In this document: positions 8,536 through 16,930 of the stretch, piece by piece
Numbering within the stretch: the first letter of the stretch is position 1
Layout of the letters: each line of letters opens with the position of its first letter
NCBI GenBank assembly: GCA_023443455.1
Contig: JAEZUE010000004.1
Location: 129,214-193,213 of the forward strand
Source of the DNA: Verrucomicrobiota bacterium
GTDB taxonomy: Bacteria > Verrucomicrobiota > Verrucomicrobiia > Opitutales > Opitutaceae
Direction of reading: 5' to 3'
DNA: 64,000 nt
Notes under the pieces: model-generated
Seen by the model: only the letters and a program-made list of their open reading frames with translations
Database searches by the model: none
Told to the model about the DNA's origin: nothing
Translations under genes and position numbers: made by a program

Positions 8536-8650
8536 CGGGGGGTCACGGAAAGGGGTTTCGGTGACCCTGCCAAGGGTTTTCTCGCCGACCTTTTCCATGA
8601 CCGGAAAACTCCGGCTTCCCGTGGCTTCGGGCCTGCGGCGGCACACCGGA

Positions 8651-8887
8651 TCAGTGGGGCAGGGAGGCGTCGTGACGGATCGGTGCCGGTCGAGTCCGGG
8701 CCGGCGAGGCAACGCGGCTGGGGTGCTCCGGGCCGGTGCCGAAGCCGGCGCTCGCCGTGCTTTCGCGATGGCCGAAGACGGTGAGCGAGAGTTCGTCGGT
8801 GCAGTCGTTGAGCGCTCCAACCTGGGCGGCGAGCTCCTCGACGGAGGCGGCGGACTCCTCGGCCGTTTGACAGGTGCGGGCGCGATC
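8651..8887 (-). pseudogene. Remnant of a chemoreceptor (MCP) C-terminus
   Basis: A 78-codon open stretch on the minus strand reads CQTAEESAASVEELAAQVGA then LNDCTDELSLTVFG. This matches the last part of the MCP signalling domain, where the usual sequence is NAEESASASEEL-AQ-LRDAVDEL; compare SAEETASSSAEL in the intact receptor at 5151-7145. The frame is stopped by TAG at 8890-8888, with only five unrelated codons before the homology, so the first several hundred codons are missing. A variable tail follows to the TGA at 8651. It fills the carA-kamA gap and overlaps the region where the kamA promoter should lie. I see it as a decayed gene end, not a working product. Confidence 0.7.
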
Positions 8888-8909
8888 CTAACGTCCGCGC
8901 CACACTCAC

Positions 8910-10112
8910 ATGTCCTACACCGACAACCGCGACGACTGGACCACCGGACAAGGGCTTTGGAGCCACGTGCCGGCCGAACAATGGAACGACTGGGCTTGGC
9001 AATTGAAGCATCGGATCACCTCGCTGGAGGCGCTCGAGGGCCGGATGGAGCTCACCGCGGAGGAACGCGCTGGTTGCGAGCATGCGGGCCACAAGCTCGC
9101 GATGGCGATCACCCCCTATTTCTTCAACCTGATCGACCGCAACGACCCCGATTGCCCGGTGCGCAAACAACTCATCCCGCGGGCGGGCGAGACCGTGGTT
9201 TCGGCCGAGGAGCTGATCGATCCGGTGGGGGAGGAGCACACGATGCCGGTGCCCGGCCTGGTTCATCGCTACCCCGATCGCGTCCTCTTTCTCATTACGG
9301 ATCGCTGCGCCTCCTATTGCCGCTACTGCACCCGTAGCCGCCTGGTCAGCAATGCGCAGGACTACAACTTCCATCCCGAGTACGAGCGGGGGCTGCGCTA
9401 CATCGAGGAGCATCCCGAGGTGCGCGACGTGCTGCTCAGCGGCGGCGATCCGCTGCTGCTCTCCGACCGCAAACTCGACCACATCCTCGGGCGCCTGCGG
9501 GCGATCAAGCACGTGGAGTTCATCCGCATCGGCTCGCGTATCCCCGTTTTCCTGCCGCAGCGGATCACGCCGGAGCTGTGTGAAGTGCTCAAGAAGCACG
9601 GGCCGATCTGGATGAGCATCCACGTCAACCATCCGAAGGAGTGCACCGCCGACCTGCGCGATGCCTGCGAGCGCCTCAGCTTTGCCGGAGTGCCGCTGGG
9701 CAACCAGTCGGTGCTGCTGCGCGGGGTCAACGACGACGCCGAGGTGATGAAGGCGCTCGTGCACCGCCTGCTGCGCATGCGGGTGCGCCCCTATTACCTC
9801 TACCAGTGCGACCTCATCACGGGGAGCGCGCACTTCCGCGTCGATGTGCGCAAAGGGCTCGAGATCATCCGCGCGTTGCGTGGCCACACCAGCGGCTATG
9901 CGGTGCCGCAGTTCGTGATCGATGCGCCCGGCGGCGGTGGCAAGGTGCCGATGAATCCCGAGTACCTTGAGCGCATCACCGACGACGAGGTGGTCTTCCG
10001 CAACTATGAGGGCGAACGCTACACCTACCCGCTCCGCAATCGCCCGCCGGTGCGGCCGTTGGAGCCGGTGCCCGAGGAGGCCCACGACAGCCGCTGCCGG
10101 TGCCGCGAATAG
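8910..10112 (+). CDS. KamA family radical SAM aminomutase (lysine 2,3-aminomutase-like)
   Basis: The family moves the alpha-amino group of lysine to C3 using a [4Fe-4S] cluster, S-adenosylmethionine and PLP. The cluster motif CASYCRYC gives Cys133, Cys137 and Cys140. DVLLSGGDPLLLSD is the typical segment after it, and the PLP lysine is in APGGGGKVPMNP (Lys345). At 400 aa it is close to clostridial KamA (about 416 aa). Family members also include EpmB and glutamate 2,3-aminomutases, so lysine is probable but not proven. No beta-lysine acetyltransferase (AblB) is adjacent. Flanks: a decayed chemoreceptor upstream, and a sigma28-like promoter with a terminator downstream. Confidence 0.9.
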   Translation: MSYTDNRDDWTTGQGLWSHVPAEQWNDWAWQLKHRITSLEALEGRMELTAEERAGCEHAGHKLAMAITPYFFNLIDRNDPDCPVRKQLIPRAGETVVSAEELIDPVGEEHTMPVPGLVHRYPDRVLFLITDRCASYCRYCTRSRLVSNAQDYNFHPEYERGLRYIEEHPEVRDVLLSGGDPLLLSDRKLDHILGRLRAIKHVEFIRIGSRIPVFLPQRITPELCEVLKKHGPIWMSIHVNHPKECTADLRDACERLSFAGVPLGNQSVLLRGVNDDAEVMKALVHRLLRMRVRPYYLYQCDLITGSAHFRVDVRKGLEIIRALRGHTSGYAVPQFVIDAPGGGGKVPMNPEYLERITDDEVVFRNYEGERYTYPLRNRPPVRPLEPVPEEAHDSRCRCRE

Positions 10113-10148
10113 GGCCGGAAACTTTTTCTTTTTCCGCGCGTTTTTTTC

Positions 10149-10175
10149 TAAAGTCCCAAATCCGGTGCCCGATAA
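10149..10175 (+). promoter_or_regulatory. Strong sigma28 (FliA)-like promoter
   Basis: TAAAGTCC, exactly 11 bases, then CCCGATAA. Against the consensus TAAAGTTT-N11-GCCGATAA this has all six core -35 bases and seven of eight -10 bases. A strong terminator lies only about 50-80 bp downstream, so the transcript would either be very short or read through into the gene at 10335. Confidence 0.6.
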
Positions 10176-10182
10176 CACGGGC

Positions 10183-10260
10183 TGTAGTTCTCGCAGTTTG
10201 TTTGTGTTTAGGGTTTGCACGGGCCGCCGACGCCCCTAGGGCGCGGCGGCCTTTGTTTTG
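10183..10260 (+). ncRNA. Possible short RNA between a sigma28-like promoter and a terminator
   Basis: If the promoter at 10149-10175 starts transcription 7-8 bases after its -10 element, the transcript would run about 75-80 nt to the T-rich end of the hairpin at 10222-10259. It holds no open frame of note. It could be a small RNA, an attenuated leader of the 10335 gene, or just the 3' end of kamA. The start is inferred, not seen. Confidence 0.3.
10222..10259 (+). terminator. Strong hairpin terminator
   Basis: GGCCGCCG (10222-10229) pairs with CGGCGGCC (10244-10251), and inside it CGCCC pairs with GGGCG across one bulged A. TTTGTTTT follows. The 13-pair stem is the strongest in this part of the window. 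It lies 110 bp after kamA and 76 bp before the 10335 gene. Confidence 0.75.
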
Positions 10261-10334
10261 CCCGGATTTCTCGGCGGAAGGCTTCGTGTTGCCGGTGCTT
10301 GCATGCGCCCGGGCGCGCAGGCTCAATTCCGCCC

Positions 10335-10937
10335 ATGATTTCCTTCAGCGAGGCCAAGGCGGCCGCCCGCCGCAAGAAGCGGCCCTCCGAACGCGTGCTG
10401 CACCTGCACCTCGCCTTGCGCGACCTCGAACCGCGGATCTGGCGGCGCATGGTCGTGCGGGAGTCCATGTGGCTCTCCCGCCTGCACGATGCGATCCAGG
10501 TGGCGTTCGGCTGGTACGACTACCAGATCCATCGCTTCACGGTGAACGACATCCCGTACGGCAACCCGGTGCGGCGCGCCGACGAGACCCTCGTCGAGGA
10601 CGATCGCGATTTCAGCCTCGCCGACCTGCAGATGGCGCCCAAGGAGACTTTCCTCTACGAATACCTCTTCGGCGAGGGCTGGGTGCTCGACGTGCGCGTG
10701 GAGAAGGTCGAGCCGGCGCAGAGCGGCACGAAGTATCCGTTGCTCATCGACGGCCGGCACAACGGACCGCCGGAGGACTGCGGCGGTCCGGCGGGCTACA
10801 AGGAGGTGCTCTATTCGCTGAAGCACCCCGACGAGCCGCTCTCGAAGGAATGGCTGGCCTGGCTTGGCGAGGGCTTCGACCCCGACGAGTTCAACCTCGA
10901 GAAGCTCAACAAGGCGTTGTCGAAGATGCCCAAATAG
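10335..10937 (+). CDS. Plasmid pRiA4b ORF-3 family protein
   Basis: A 200 aa protein of the IS1096 ORF-3/pRiA4b family, whose biochemical role is unknown. Family features seen: LHLHLALRDLEPRIWRRMVV near the start, SRLHDAIQVAFGWYDYQIHR, the acidic EYLFGEGWVLDVRVEKVEPA segment, and PPEDCGGPAGYKEVL followed by FDPDEFNLEKLNKAL. The ATG at 10335 follows a run of unrelated codons and directly precedes conserved sequence. It is transcribed with the nuclease gene that starts 10 bp later. Members are often carried by mobile elements, but no transposase is next to this one and its codon use matches its neighbours. Confidence 0.85.
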   Translation: MISFSEAKAAARRKKRPSERVLHLHLALRDLEPRIWRRMVVRESMWLSRLHDAIQVAFGWYDYQIHRFTVNDIPYGNPVRRADETLVEDDRDFSLADLQMAPKETFLYEYLFGEGWVLDVRVEKVEPAQSGTKYPLLIDGRHNGPPEDCGGPAGYKEVLYSLKHPDEPLSKEWLAWLGEGFDPDEFNLEKLNKALSKMPK

Positions 10938-10947
10938 GCGCGTCGCC

Positions 10948-11901
10948 ATGGCCCGTCGAAAAGCTCCCGCCCGGCGTCGGGCCCGCCCCCTGCGCCTCGT
11001 TTTCTGGCTCAACCTGCTCGTCGCGTTCGCGCTGGGCACTTGGTATCTCGTGCAGCCCGCTCCGCGGCAGGCCGAGGTTCGCCAACTGGTCGGCGCTGCG
11101 CTCGAGCGCGACAAGCGTGTCGGGCCGCTCGATGTCGCCCGCGACATCTGGGAACTCTACTATGGCGACCAGTTCGTGGCCGCCGCGGGGCTCCGGGCCG
11201 ATGGCGGGGCGGCGCTCTTCGCCGGGGGCGCGCGCATGGCCGACGGCGCGGCGGAGCGGGTGCTGGTGAACCGGGGCTATGTTGTTGGATACAGCGAGGC
11301 GCGCCGCAGCCCGCTGTGGGCGGCCTATCGGGTCGGGGATCTCGCCCGCATCCCCGAGCCGCCGCCGCGGCCGGAGCGTTTCGAGGTCGACCGGCGCACC
11401 GTCGCGCGGGTGCGGCCCGAGGACTATGCGGGGAGCGGCTACGACCGCGGGCATCTGGCGCCCAACTACGCCATCGCCACCCGTTTCGGCGCCGCGGGGC
11501 AGGAGGAGACCTTTCTCATGTCCAACATCGTGCCGCAGAAACATGCGCTCAACGCCGGTCCGTGGAAGGAGCTCGAACTGCGGGCCGCGACGAGTTACCC
11601 GGCGCGGTTCCGGGAGATCTGGGTGATGGCCGGCCCGGTGCTCGGCGCCTCGCCGCAGACTTTACGCGGCGGCGTGCCGGTGCCCGAGGCCTGTTGGATG
11701 GTGCTGCTCGACGAGCACGAGGGGCGCCTGCGGGCGATGGCCTTTGTCTTCCCTTCGGAGACGCCGGCCGATGCCGCGCCCTCCGCTTTCCTCACCAGCA
11801 TCGATCGGATCGAGGTCCGCACTGGGCTCGACCTGTTTCCGGAGTTGCCCGACGCTGCCGAGGCGGCACTCGAGGCGCGGATCGCCCCGCGGGTCTGGTA
11901 G
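10948..11901 (+). CDS. Membrane-anchored DNA/RNA non-specific endonuclease (NUC1 family)
   Basis: A metal-dependent sugar-nonspecific nuclease of the beta-beta-alpha-Me fold. The active-site motif is YDRGHLAPN (residues 165-173) with catalytic His169; a later NIVPQKHALN carries the metal-binding asparagine. An arginine-rich start followed by a hydrophobic stretch (VFWLNLLVAFALGTWYLV, about 18-35) gives an N-terminal membrane anchor, so the nuclease domain should face the periplasm. It is 317 aa and starts 10 bp after the previous gene. No inhibitor (NuiA-type) gene is adjacent. It could scavenge extracellular nucleic acid. Confidence 0.9.
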   Translation: MARRKAPARRRARPLRLVFWLNLLVAFALGTWYLVQPAPRQAEVRQLVGAALERDKRVGPLDVARDIWELYYGDQFVAAAGLRADGGAALFAGGARMADGAAERVLVNRGYVVGYSEARRSPLWAAYRVGDLARIPEPPPRPERFEVDRRTVARVRPEDYAGSGYDRGHLAPNYAIATRFGAAGQEETFLMSNIVPQKHALNAGPWKELELRAATSYPARFREIWVMAGPVLGASPQTLRGGVPVPEACWMVLLDEHEGRLRAMAFVFPSETPADAAPSAFLTSIDRIEVRTGLDLFPELPDAAEAALEARIAPRVW

Positions 11902-11951
11902 GCCGACCTCGAGCGCCGACGTCGTGCCGCGGAGGCGGGCGGTGGAAAGAG

Positions 11952-11978
11952 AAAAGCGCCACGGAGGCCGTGGCGCTT
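11952..11978. terminator. Hairpin terminator between convergent genes
   Basis: GCGCCACGG (11956-11964) pairs perfectly with CCGTGGCGC (11968-11976). On the minus strand it is followed by TTTTC, on the plus strand only by TT. It lies 55 bp after the nuclease gene and could serve both convergent transcripts. Confidence 0.65.
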
Positions 11979-12007
11979 CGGGTCGATCGGAATCGGATGT
12001 TGGCTCA

Positions 12008-12131
12008 GTCGAGTGACGAGGGAGGAGCGTCGAGGGCGGGAGTCTCGGAGGCAGATCGAGAGCTCCCTCGGGCAATCGCCTTGTGCACAATTGGATTGGC
12101 GTTCGTCACTCGACGCTCGTCTCTCGTCTGC
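12008..12131. repeat. 124-bp palindromic-ended intergenic repeat, copy A
   Basis: The ends are near-inverted repeats (GTCGAGTGACGAGGGAGGAG and, reversed, GACGAGAGACGAGCGTCGAG). The unit recurs inverted at 34003-34126, including the internal AATCCAATTGTGCACAAGGC, with only scattered differences, and with a diverged centre at 23958-24076. This copy ends 10 bp from the stop of the gene at 12142. Confidence 0.85.
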
Positions 12132-12141
12132 ATCATCACGA

Positions 12142-12711
12142 CTAGTAGCCCATGCGCTGGAGCTGCATGCCGAGCTCGGCCTGGAAGGCCTGCACGTCGG
12201 CTGGCGACGGTTTGTAGGTCTTGTCGGCGGCGTCGAGCATGAGGCGGCCGTATTGGTCCATCGCCCACTTCGCGGAGACGCCGTCGCTGAAGGCGACCGT
12301 GCCGCTGACGAGCGTGCCGGGGCGGGTGAGGCGATCGACGTCGACCTTCACGCTGCCGAGCCCGGCCGGAGCGGGGTCTTCGGGTGGAAGCTCTTCGTCG
12401 AACGGCGGCTCGTCGACGGGGAGGTCGGCCTCCGCGTCGTCGCCGCCGCCGGTGACGGCGTCCTTCAGTTTACCGAAAATACCCTTCTTGGGCGCGGCTT
12501 CCGCCTTGGCTTCGGGGGTGGCGGGCTTGGGCGGTTGGGGGGGCGGAGCGGACTTGAGCTCGAGACCGAGGTCGTCGACCAGGAAACGCACTTCCATGTA
12601 CGTCATCGAGAGTTTCAGCTCGTCGGTGAGCTTGCGTTGGATCTCGGCGAGGGAGTTGCCGTCGGCGACCCACTGGGAAACGGCGGCGCGTTGTTCGGGT
12701 GAGAGAGTCAT
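12142..12711 (-). CDS. Conserved hypothetical protein with proline-rich linker
   Basis: I do not recognise a named family. The 189 aa protein has an N-terminal helical segment that looks like a small HTH (LSPEQRAAVSQWVADGNSLA, then EIQRKLTDEL), a proline- and alanine-rich linker (residues about 57-120, including KKGIFGKLKDAVTGGG), and a C-terminal block with GTLVSGTVAFSDGVSAKWAM and DQYGRLMLDAADKTYKPS. No signal peptide is visible. The frame is open 17 codons upstream, but the ATG at 12711 precedes the structured part. It is co-oriented with dnaA, with a terminator between them. Confidence 0.7.
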   Translation of the reverse strand: MTLSPEQRAAVSQWVADGNSLAEIQRKLTDELKLSMTYMEVRFLVDDLGLELKSAPPPQPPKPATPEAKAEAAPKKGIFGKLKDAVTGGGDDAEADLPVDEPPFDEELPPEDPAPAGLGSVKVDVDRLTRPGTLVSGTVAFSDGVSAKWAMDQYGRLMLDAADKTYKPSPADVQAFQAELGMQLQRMGY

Positions 12712-12798
12712 GGTCAGGTCGAAAGGAGGGCGGACTTTGCGGGTGTGGCCGGCGCTTGGCAAGCCGCCGGGGCGGCTGTCGTGGGGGCGGGGTGGGGC

Positions 12799-12828
12799 AA
12801 AAAAAAGGGGAGCCGGAATCGACTCCCC
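12799..12828 (-). terminator. Rho-independent terminator after dnaA
   Basis: On the minus strand GGGGAG (12828-12823) and CTCCCC (12812-12807) form a stem followed by eight T residues. It lies 34 bp past the dnaA stop. Confidence 0.85.
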
Positions 12829-12862
12829 GCAGTGGGTGTATGGCGAAAGAAAGGTGAAGGCC

Positions 12863-14266
12863 CTACTTCGAGAGCTGGTTCTTGAGGAACTCGATCGTGG
12901 TGCGGTCCTGGTCGTTCTGCTCCATCATGGCCTCGACGGACTTGCAGGCGTGGATGACGGTGCCGTGGTCGCGGCCGCCGAAGTTTTCGCCGATCTCCTG
13001 GAGTGAGTGCTTGGTGAGGATGCGGGAGAGGTACATCGCGATCTGCCGGGGGATGGCGATGTTGTTGGGCCGGCGCTTGCTGAGCATGTCGCTGTGTCGG
13101 AGCTGGTAGTGGTCGGCCACGCGCTTCTGGATCGTCTCGATGGTGAGCTGGCTCTGCGCCTGCTCGATGAGCACGTCCTTGAGCAGCATCTCGACGGTGG
13201 GGATGTCGATGCGGCGGTTGGTGAGCGCGGAGTAGCTGGCGACCTTGATCAGGGCGCCCTCGAGGCGTCGCACATTCTTGGAGATGTGCTGGGCGATGAA
13301 GCCGATGACCTCGGCGGGCAGATCGGCCTTCAGCGTGGCGGCCTTCGTGCGCAGGATGGCGACGCGGGTCTCGAGGTCGGGCGACTGGAGGTCGGCGACC
13401 AGGCCCCACTGGAAACGGGAGACGAGGCGGCTCTCGAGTTTGGAGATCTCGTTGGCGGGGCGATCGCTGGAGAGGAAGATTTGTTTCTGCGCCTCGAAGA
13501 GCTCGTTGAAGGTGTGGAAGAACTCCTCCTGGATGCGCTCCTTGCCGGCGAGAAAGTGGATGTCGTCGATGAGCAGCACGTCGACGTGGCGGTAGCGCTG
13601 GCGGAACTTGGTCAGCGTGTTCTCCTGGATGGCGTGGATGAACTCGTTGGTGAACTTTTCCGAGGAAAGGTAGGCGACTTTCGCGTCCGGGTTGTTGCGG
13701 AGAATCTGGTGGCCCACCGCGTGCATGAGGTGGGTCTTGCCGAGGCCGGTGTCGCCGTAGAGGAAGAGGGGGTTGTAGGCCTGTGCGGGGGCCTGGGCCA
13801 CGGCGATGGAGGCGGCGTGGGCGAACTCGTTGTTATGCCCGACGACGAAGTTCTCGAAAGTGTTGCGCGGATTGAGATTGGTCGTGATCAGACGCTCGTC
13901 GGCTCCGCGGCCGTTGCGGCGGCCGTGGTTGGTGGCGCGGGCCGGTTTGGCGGGTTCGGCGGCGGCCACGCGGTTGGTGGACGAGGCACCGGCGTCGGCC
14001 TTGCGCAGGGTGATGCTGATCATGCGGCCGGAGGCCATCCGGACGCGTTGGGTGATCAGGTCGAGGTAGTTGTCGTGGACCCAGATCGCGGCGAATTCGT
14101 TGGGGACGCCCAGCACCATCGAATCTTCGTTCGATTCGATGCAACCGATCGGTTCGAACCACATCTGGAAGACTTCGTCCGGAAACAGACCTTTGAGGTC
14201 GCATTTCACGGTTTCCCAGAGGTTCGCGGTTGTGTTGGCGGTGAGCATTTCAGTGTTGGTCGGCAA
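12863..14266 (-). CDS. dnaA: Chromosomal replication initiator protein DnaA
   Basis: An AAA+ ATPase that binds DnaA boxes and melts the origin. Seen in order: N-terminal domain I (LWETVKCDLKGLFPDEVFQM), a variable linker, Walker A GDTGLGKT (residues 171-178), Walker B VDVLLIDDIHFLAG, sensor LSSDRPANEI, and the C-terminal DNA-binding domain with GRDHGTVIHACKSVEAM. The 467 aa length is normal. The start could be the ATG at 14266 or the in-frame ATG six codons later. It is followed by a terminator and is not part of a dnaA-dnaN operon; no dnaN, recF or gyrB lies in the window. Confidence 0.97.
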   Translation of the reverse strand: MPTNTEMLTANTTANLWETVKCDLKGLFPDEVFQMWFEPIGCIESNEDSMVLGVPNEFAAIWVHDNYLDLITQRVRMASGRMISITLRKADAGASSTNRVAAAEPAKPARATNHGRRNGRGADERLITTNLNPRNTFENFVVGHNNEFAHAASIAVAQAPAQAYNPLFLYGDTGLGKTHLMHAVGHQILRNNPDAKVAYLSSEKFTNEFIHAIQENTLTKFRQRYRHVDVLLIDDIHFLAGKERIQEEFFHTFNELFEAQKQIFLSSDRPANEISKLESRLVSRFQWGLVADLQSPDLETRVAILRTKAATLKADLPAEVIGFIAQHISKNVRRLEGALIKVASYSALTNRRIDIPTVEMLLKDVLIEQAQSQLTIETIQKRVADHYQLRHSDMLSKRRPNNIAIPRQIAMYLSRILTKHSLQEIGENFGGRDHGTVIHACKSVEAMMEQNDQDRTTIEFLKNQLSK

Positions 14267-14760
14267 AGCTATTCACAATTGGGTTCGAGGGTGCTTTCGA
14301 GCGGCTCTGCTGTCGGTGAGGGCGAACGGGAACTTCGGGAAATGGGAGGAGCTGCACACCAGAGCCGACGCGAGGTCAGCGTGTGTTATCTAAAGTAATG
14401 GCGGGCAGTGCTTTGGGTTAGGGGTTGGGGCGGTTCCGGATTCGGGCGGACAGGAGAGTTGCCAAAGAGCGCTTCGAACGGAGTTCAGGCAGCGGAAACC
14501 GAAGAGTACCGCAAGCGCGGGCAACCCTTTCAAGGCCAACTTCTCCACATCTTGTTAACATCGTTTCTGTGACGAAATTTTCCCGATTTTTGTGTTGCCA
14601 AGGCTTCGCCAAAACTCGGTCCGGAAACGACCCCGACACCAGCCCGTTTCGGTTTTGCCACAATGAGCCGAAATGGGGTCCGCGTTACGGGGAAGTGACG
14701 CCGCGGTGTCGGTAAAATTCGACTCCGGCCGGTTTTTTTATTGCCCGATTTTAGGCGGGT
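14267..14760. other. Intergenic region upstream of dnaA; candidate replication origin or dnaA control region
   Basis: There is no convincing gene in these 494 bp. Three sequences on the plus strand match the DnaA-box pattern TTWTNCACA with one mismatch each: CTATTCACA at 14269-14277, TTCTCCACA at 14541-14549 and TTTGCCACA at 14654-14662. A relatively AT-rich stretch lies between the last two (about 14550-14600). Location next to dnaA fits an origin, but no exact consensus box is present and no GC-skew switch can be judged from one window. Confidence 0.35.
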
Positions 14761-16782
14761 TCAGGCCCCTGTTTCGGGGGCGGTCCATTTGCCATGTTCG
14801 CGGATCAGGTCGGTCAAACAGGCCACGGCCTCGTTTTCGGGGATGTTGAAACGCACCGCCTGCTTGCCCACGTAGAGGTTGATCTTGCCCGGGGCGCCGC
14901 CGACATAGCCGAAATCGGCGTCGGCCATCTCGCCGGGCCCGTTCACGATGCAGCCCATCACCGCGATCTTCACGCCCTTGAGGTGGCCGGTCGCGGCGCG
15001 GATCTTCCGGGTGGTCGACTGCAGGTCGAAGAGCGTGCGGCCGCAGCTCGGGCAGGCCACGAACTCCGTCTTGGAAATGCGGGCACCCGCACCCTGGAGC
15101 ACGTTGTAGGCGAGGCGCAGGTCGGGTTCGAAACCGGCGCCCGACTCGATGCCGAGCAGGTCGCCGAGGCCGTCGCCGAGCAGCGCGCCGGCGAGGATGC
15201 TGGCGTCGAGCAGCGTGCCGAGGGGGCCGGCTTCGCCGCCGAGACCGTGGGCGGGGCGGGCGCGGATCCACAACGGCGCCCGGGAGCCGATCGCGCGGAG
15301 GCATTCGGCCAGTTGGCGGTAACCGCCCACCGGATGCACCGGATCGGCGGCGTCGCCGGTGGCGAGGAAGAACAGCAGGCCCTCGTCGCCCAGTGCGGCG
15401 AGCGCCGGTGCGAAGGCGGCGAACTCGGCCGGCCGCAGGCCGATGGCGAGCGACCAGCCGCGCCCCCGGGCGATGCCGGCCCATTCGCGCAACGCGGCCT
15501 CGTCGCCGCCCGCGAAGGGGCGCACGAGCATCGTGCCGGCGGGGAACGGCCGCTCGGCCATCGCCGCGGCGGGGATGTCGGCGCCCAGCTCGACCACCGG
15601 CGCGACCTTGGCCCGGTCTGCGGCGGCGGCCAGGGCGCAGGCGGCGGAGAGTGCGGACTCGTCGGCCACGGGCAGCACGATGCCCTCGACCGGGTTGTCC
15701 TTGAGGCGTCTGGCCGTGTCGGCGAGCAGGCACTGCAACGCCTCCGGCGTGGCGGTTTCGGCCGGGGCGCGCACGAGCACGCGCGGGGGCTGACCGGCGC
15801 CCGCGCCGGTGCCGCCCAGGCGGAGCAGGGTGGTCTCGCGGCGTTTGAAGGTGAACGGATCGATGCTGTCGGGCTCGGCCGCCTGGGCCGGGCGTGTCCA
15901 CCGGGCCATGACCTTGGCGGCGAGCGCCCGCGCGACCGGGATCTCGTGGACCGAATCCTCGGTGAGCGAGACGCGGATGGTGTCGCCGAGGCCGTCGAGC
16001 AGCAGGCTGCCGATGCCGATCGCGCTCTTGATCCGGCCGTCCTCGCCGTCGCCCGCCTCGGTGACGCCGAGGTGGAGCGGATACGGCCGGTGGGCGCGGT
16101 CCATCCGCTCGACGAGCAGGCGGTAGGCCTGGATGACGACCTTCGGGTTGCTGGCCTTCATCGAGAGCACGATGTCGTGGAAACCGTGCGACTCGCAGAT
16201 GCGCACGAACTCCAGCGCGCTCTCGACCATGCCCAGCGGCGAGTCGCCATAGCGGTTCATGATCCGGTCGGAGAGCGAGCCGTGGTTGGTGCCGATGCGG
16301 ATCGAGCGCCCGAGCTCGCGGCAGCGTTTCACCAGCGGGGAGAACGACTCGTGCAGGCGCTGCAGCTCGCGCCCGTACTCGGCGTCGGAGTAGTCGACCA
16401 CGGCGAACTTCTTCTTGTCGGCGTAGTTGCCGGGGTTCACCCGGATCTTCTCGACGTGCTCGACCGCCTCCATCGCCGCGGTGGGCAGGAAATGGATATC
16501 CGCCACGAGCGGCACGTGGGCGAAGCCCGCGGCGGAGAACTGCGCGCGGATCTCCCGCAGGCAGCGTGCCGCGGGCACGTTGGGCGCGGTCACCCGCACG
16601 ATCTCGCAGCCGACCTCGGCCAGGGCGATCGACTGCCGCACCGTGGCCCCGACATCCTGGGTGTCGGACGTCGTCATCGATTGGATGCGGATCGGGTGTG
16701 GACCGCCCACGCCCACGGCGCCGATCATGACTTCGGTGGCGGGGCGACGGATCGTGGCGAAACGGGAGGCGCAGTAGGACAT
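14761..16782 (-). CDS. ispG: 4-hydroxy-3-methylbut-2-enyl diphosphate synthase, large three-domain form
   Basis: IspG converts MEcPP to HMBPP, the penultimate MEP-pathway step to isoprenoids, using a [4Fe-4S] cluster. The N-terminal TIM barrel carries VMIGAVGVGGPHPIRIQSMT and DIHFLPTAAMEAV. The C-terminal cluster domain has CPSCGRTLFDLQ (near residue 576) and CIVNGPGEMADADFGYVGGA (near 610). Between them lies an insert of about 260 residues (around 300-560), so the protein is 673 aa against about 370 in E. coli. This matches the long form (domain A*) known from plants, chlamydiae and Bacteroidetes. The frame is open far upstream, but the ATG at 16782 directly precedes family sequence. Confidence 0.95.
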   Translation of the reverse strand: MSYCASRFATIRRPATEVMIGAVGVGGPHPIRIQSMTTSDTQDVGATVRQSIALAEVGCEIVRVTAPNVPAARCLREIRAQFSAAGFAHVPLVADIHFLPTAAMEAVEHVEKIRVNPGNYADKKKFAVVDYSDAEYGRELQRLHESFSPLVKRCRELGRSIRIGTNHGSLSDRIMNRYGDSPLGMVESALEFVRICESHGFHDIVLSMKASNPKVVIQAYRLLVERMDRAHRPYPLHLGVTEAGDGEDGRIKSAIGIGSLLLDGLGDTIRVSLTEDSVHEIPVARALAAKVMARWTRPAQAAEPDSIDPFTFKRRETTLLRLGGTGAGAGQPPRVLVRAPAETATPEALQCLLADTARRLKDNPVEGIVLPVADESALSAACALAAAADRAKVAPVVELGADIPAAAMAERPFPAGTMLVRPFAGGDEAALREWAGIARGRGWSLAIGLRPAEFAAFAPALAALGDEGLLFFLATGDAADPVHPVGGYRQLAECLRAIGSRAPLWIRARPAHGLGGEAGPLGTLLDASILAGALLGDGLGDLLGIESGAGFEPDLRLAYNVLQGAGARISKTEFVACPSCGRTLFDLQSTTRKIRAATGHLKGVKIAVMGCIVNGPGEMADADFGYVGGAPGKINLYVGKQAVRFNIPENEAVACLTDLIREHGKWTAPETGA

Positions 16783-16930
16783 GGTGGTAGGGCCGGCATG
16801 AAGAACCGGACCGGGGAGCTGGGCAAGCATGCGCAGGGATGCGACCCGGCCGCGGTGGGGAACGGTCCGGATCCGGCGTGGGCTTTGCCGCTCGACAGGC
16901 TCGCTGGCCGGAGGTTCGCTGGCTCCCCGA

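Noticed and set aside
14418..14663. 81-codon minus-strand frame upstream of dnaA
   Set aside because: No family pattern, poor codon bias, and it spans the candidate DnaA boxes. It does not resemble rpmH, often found near dnaA.
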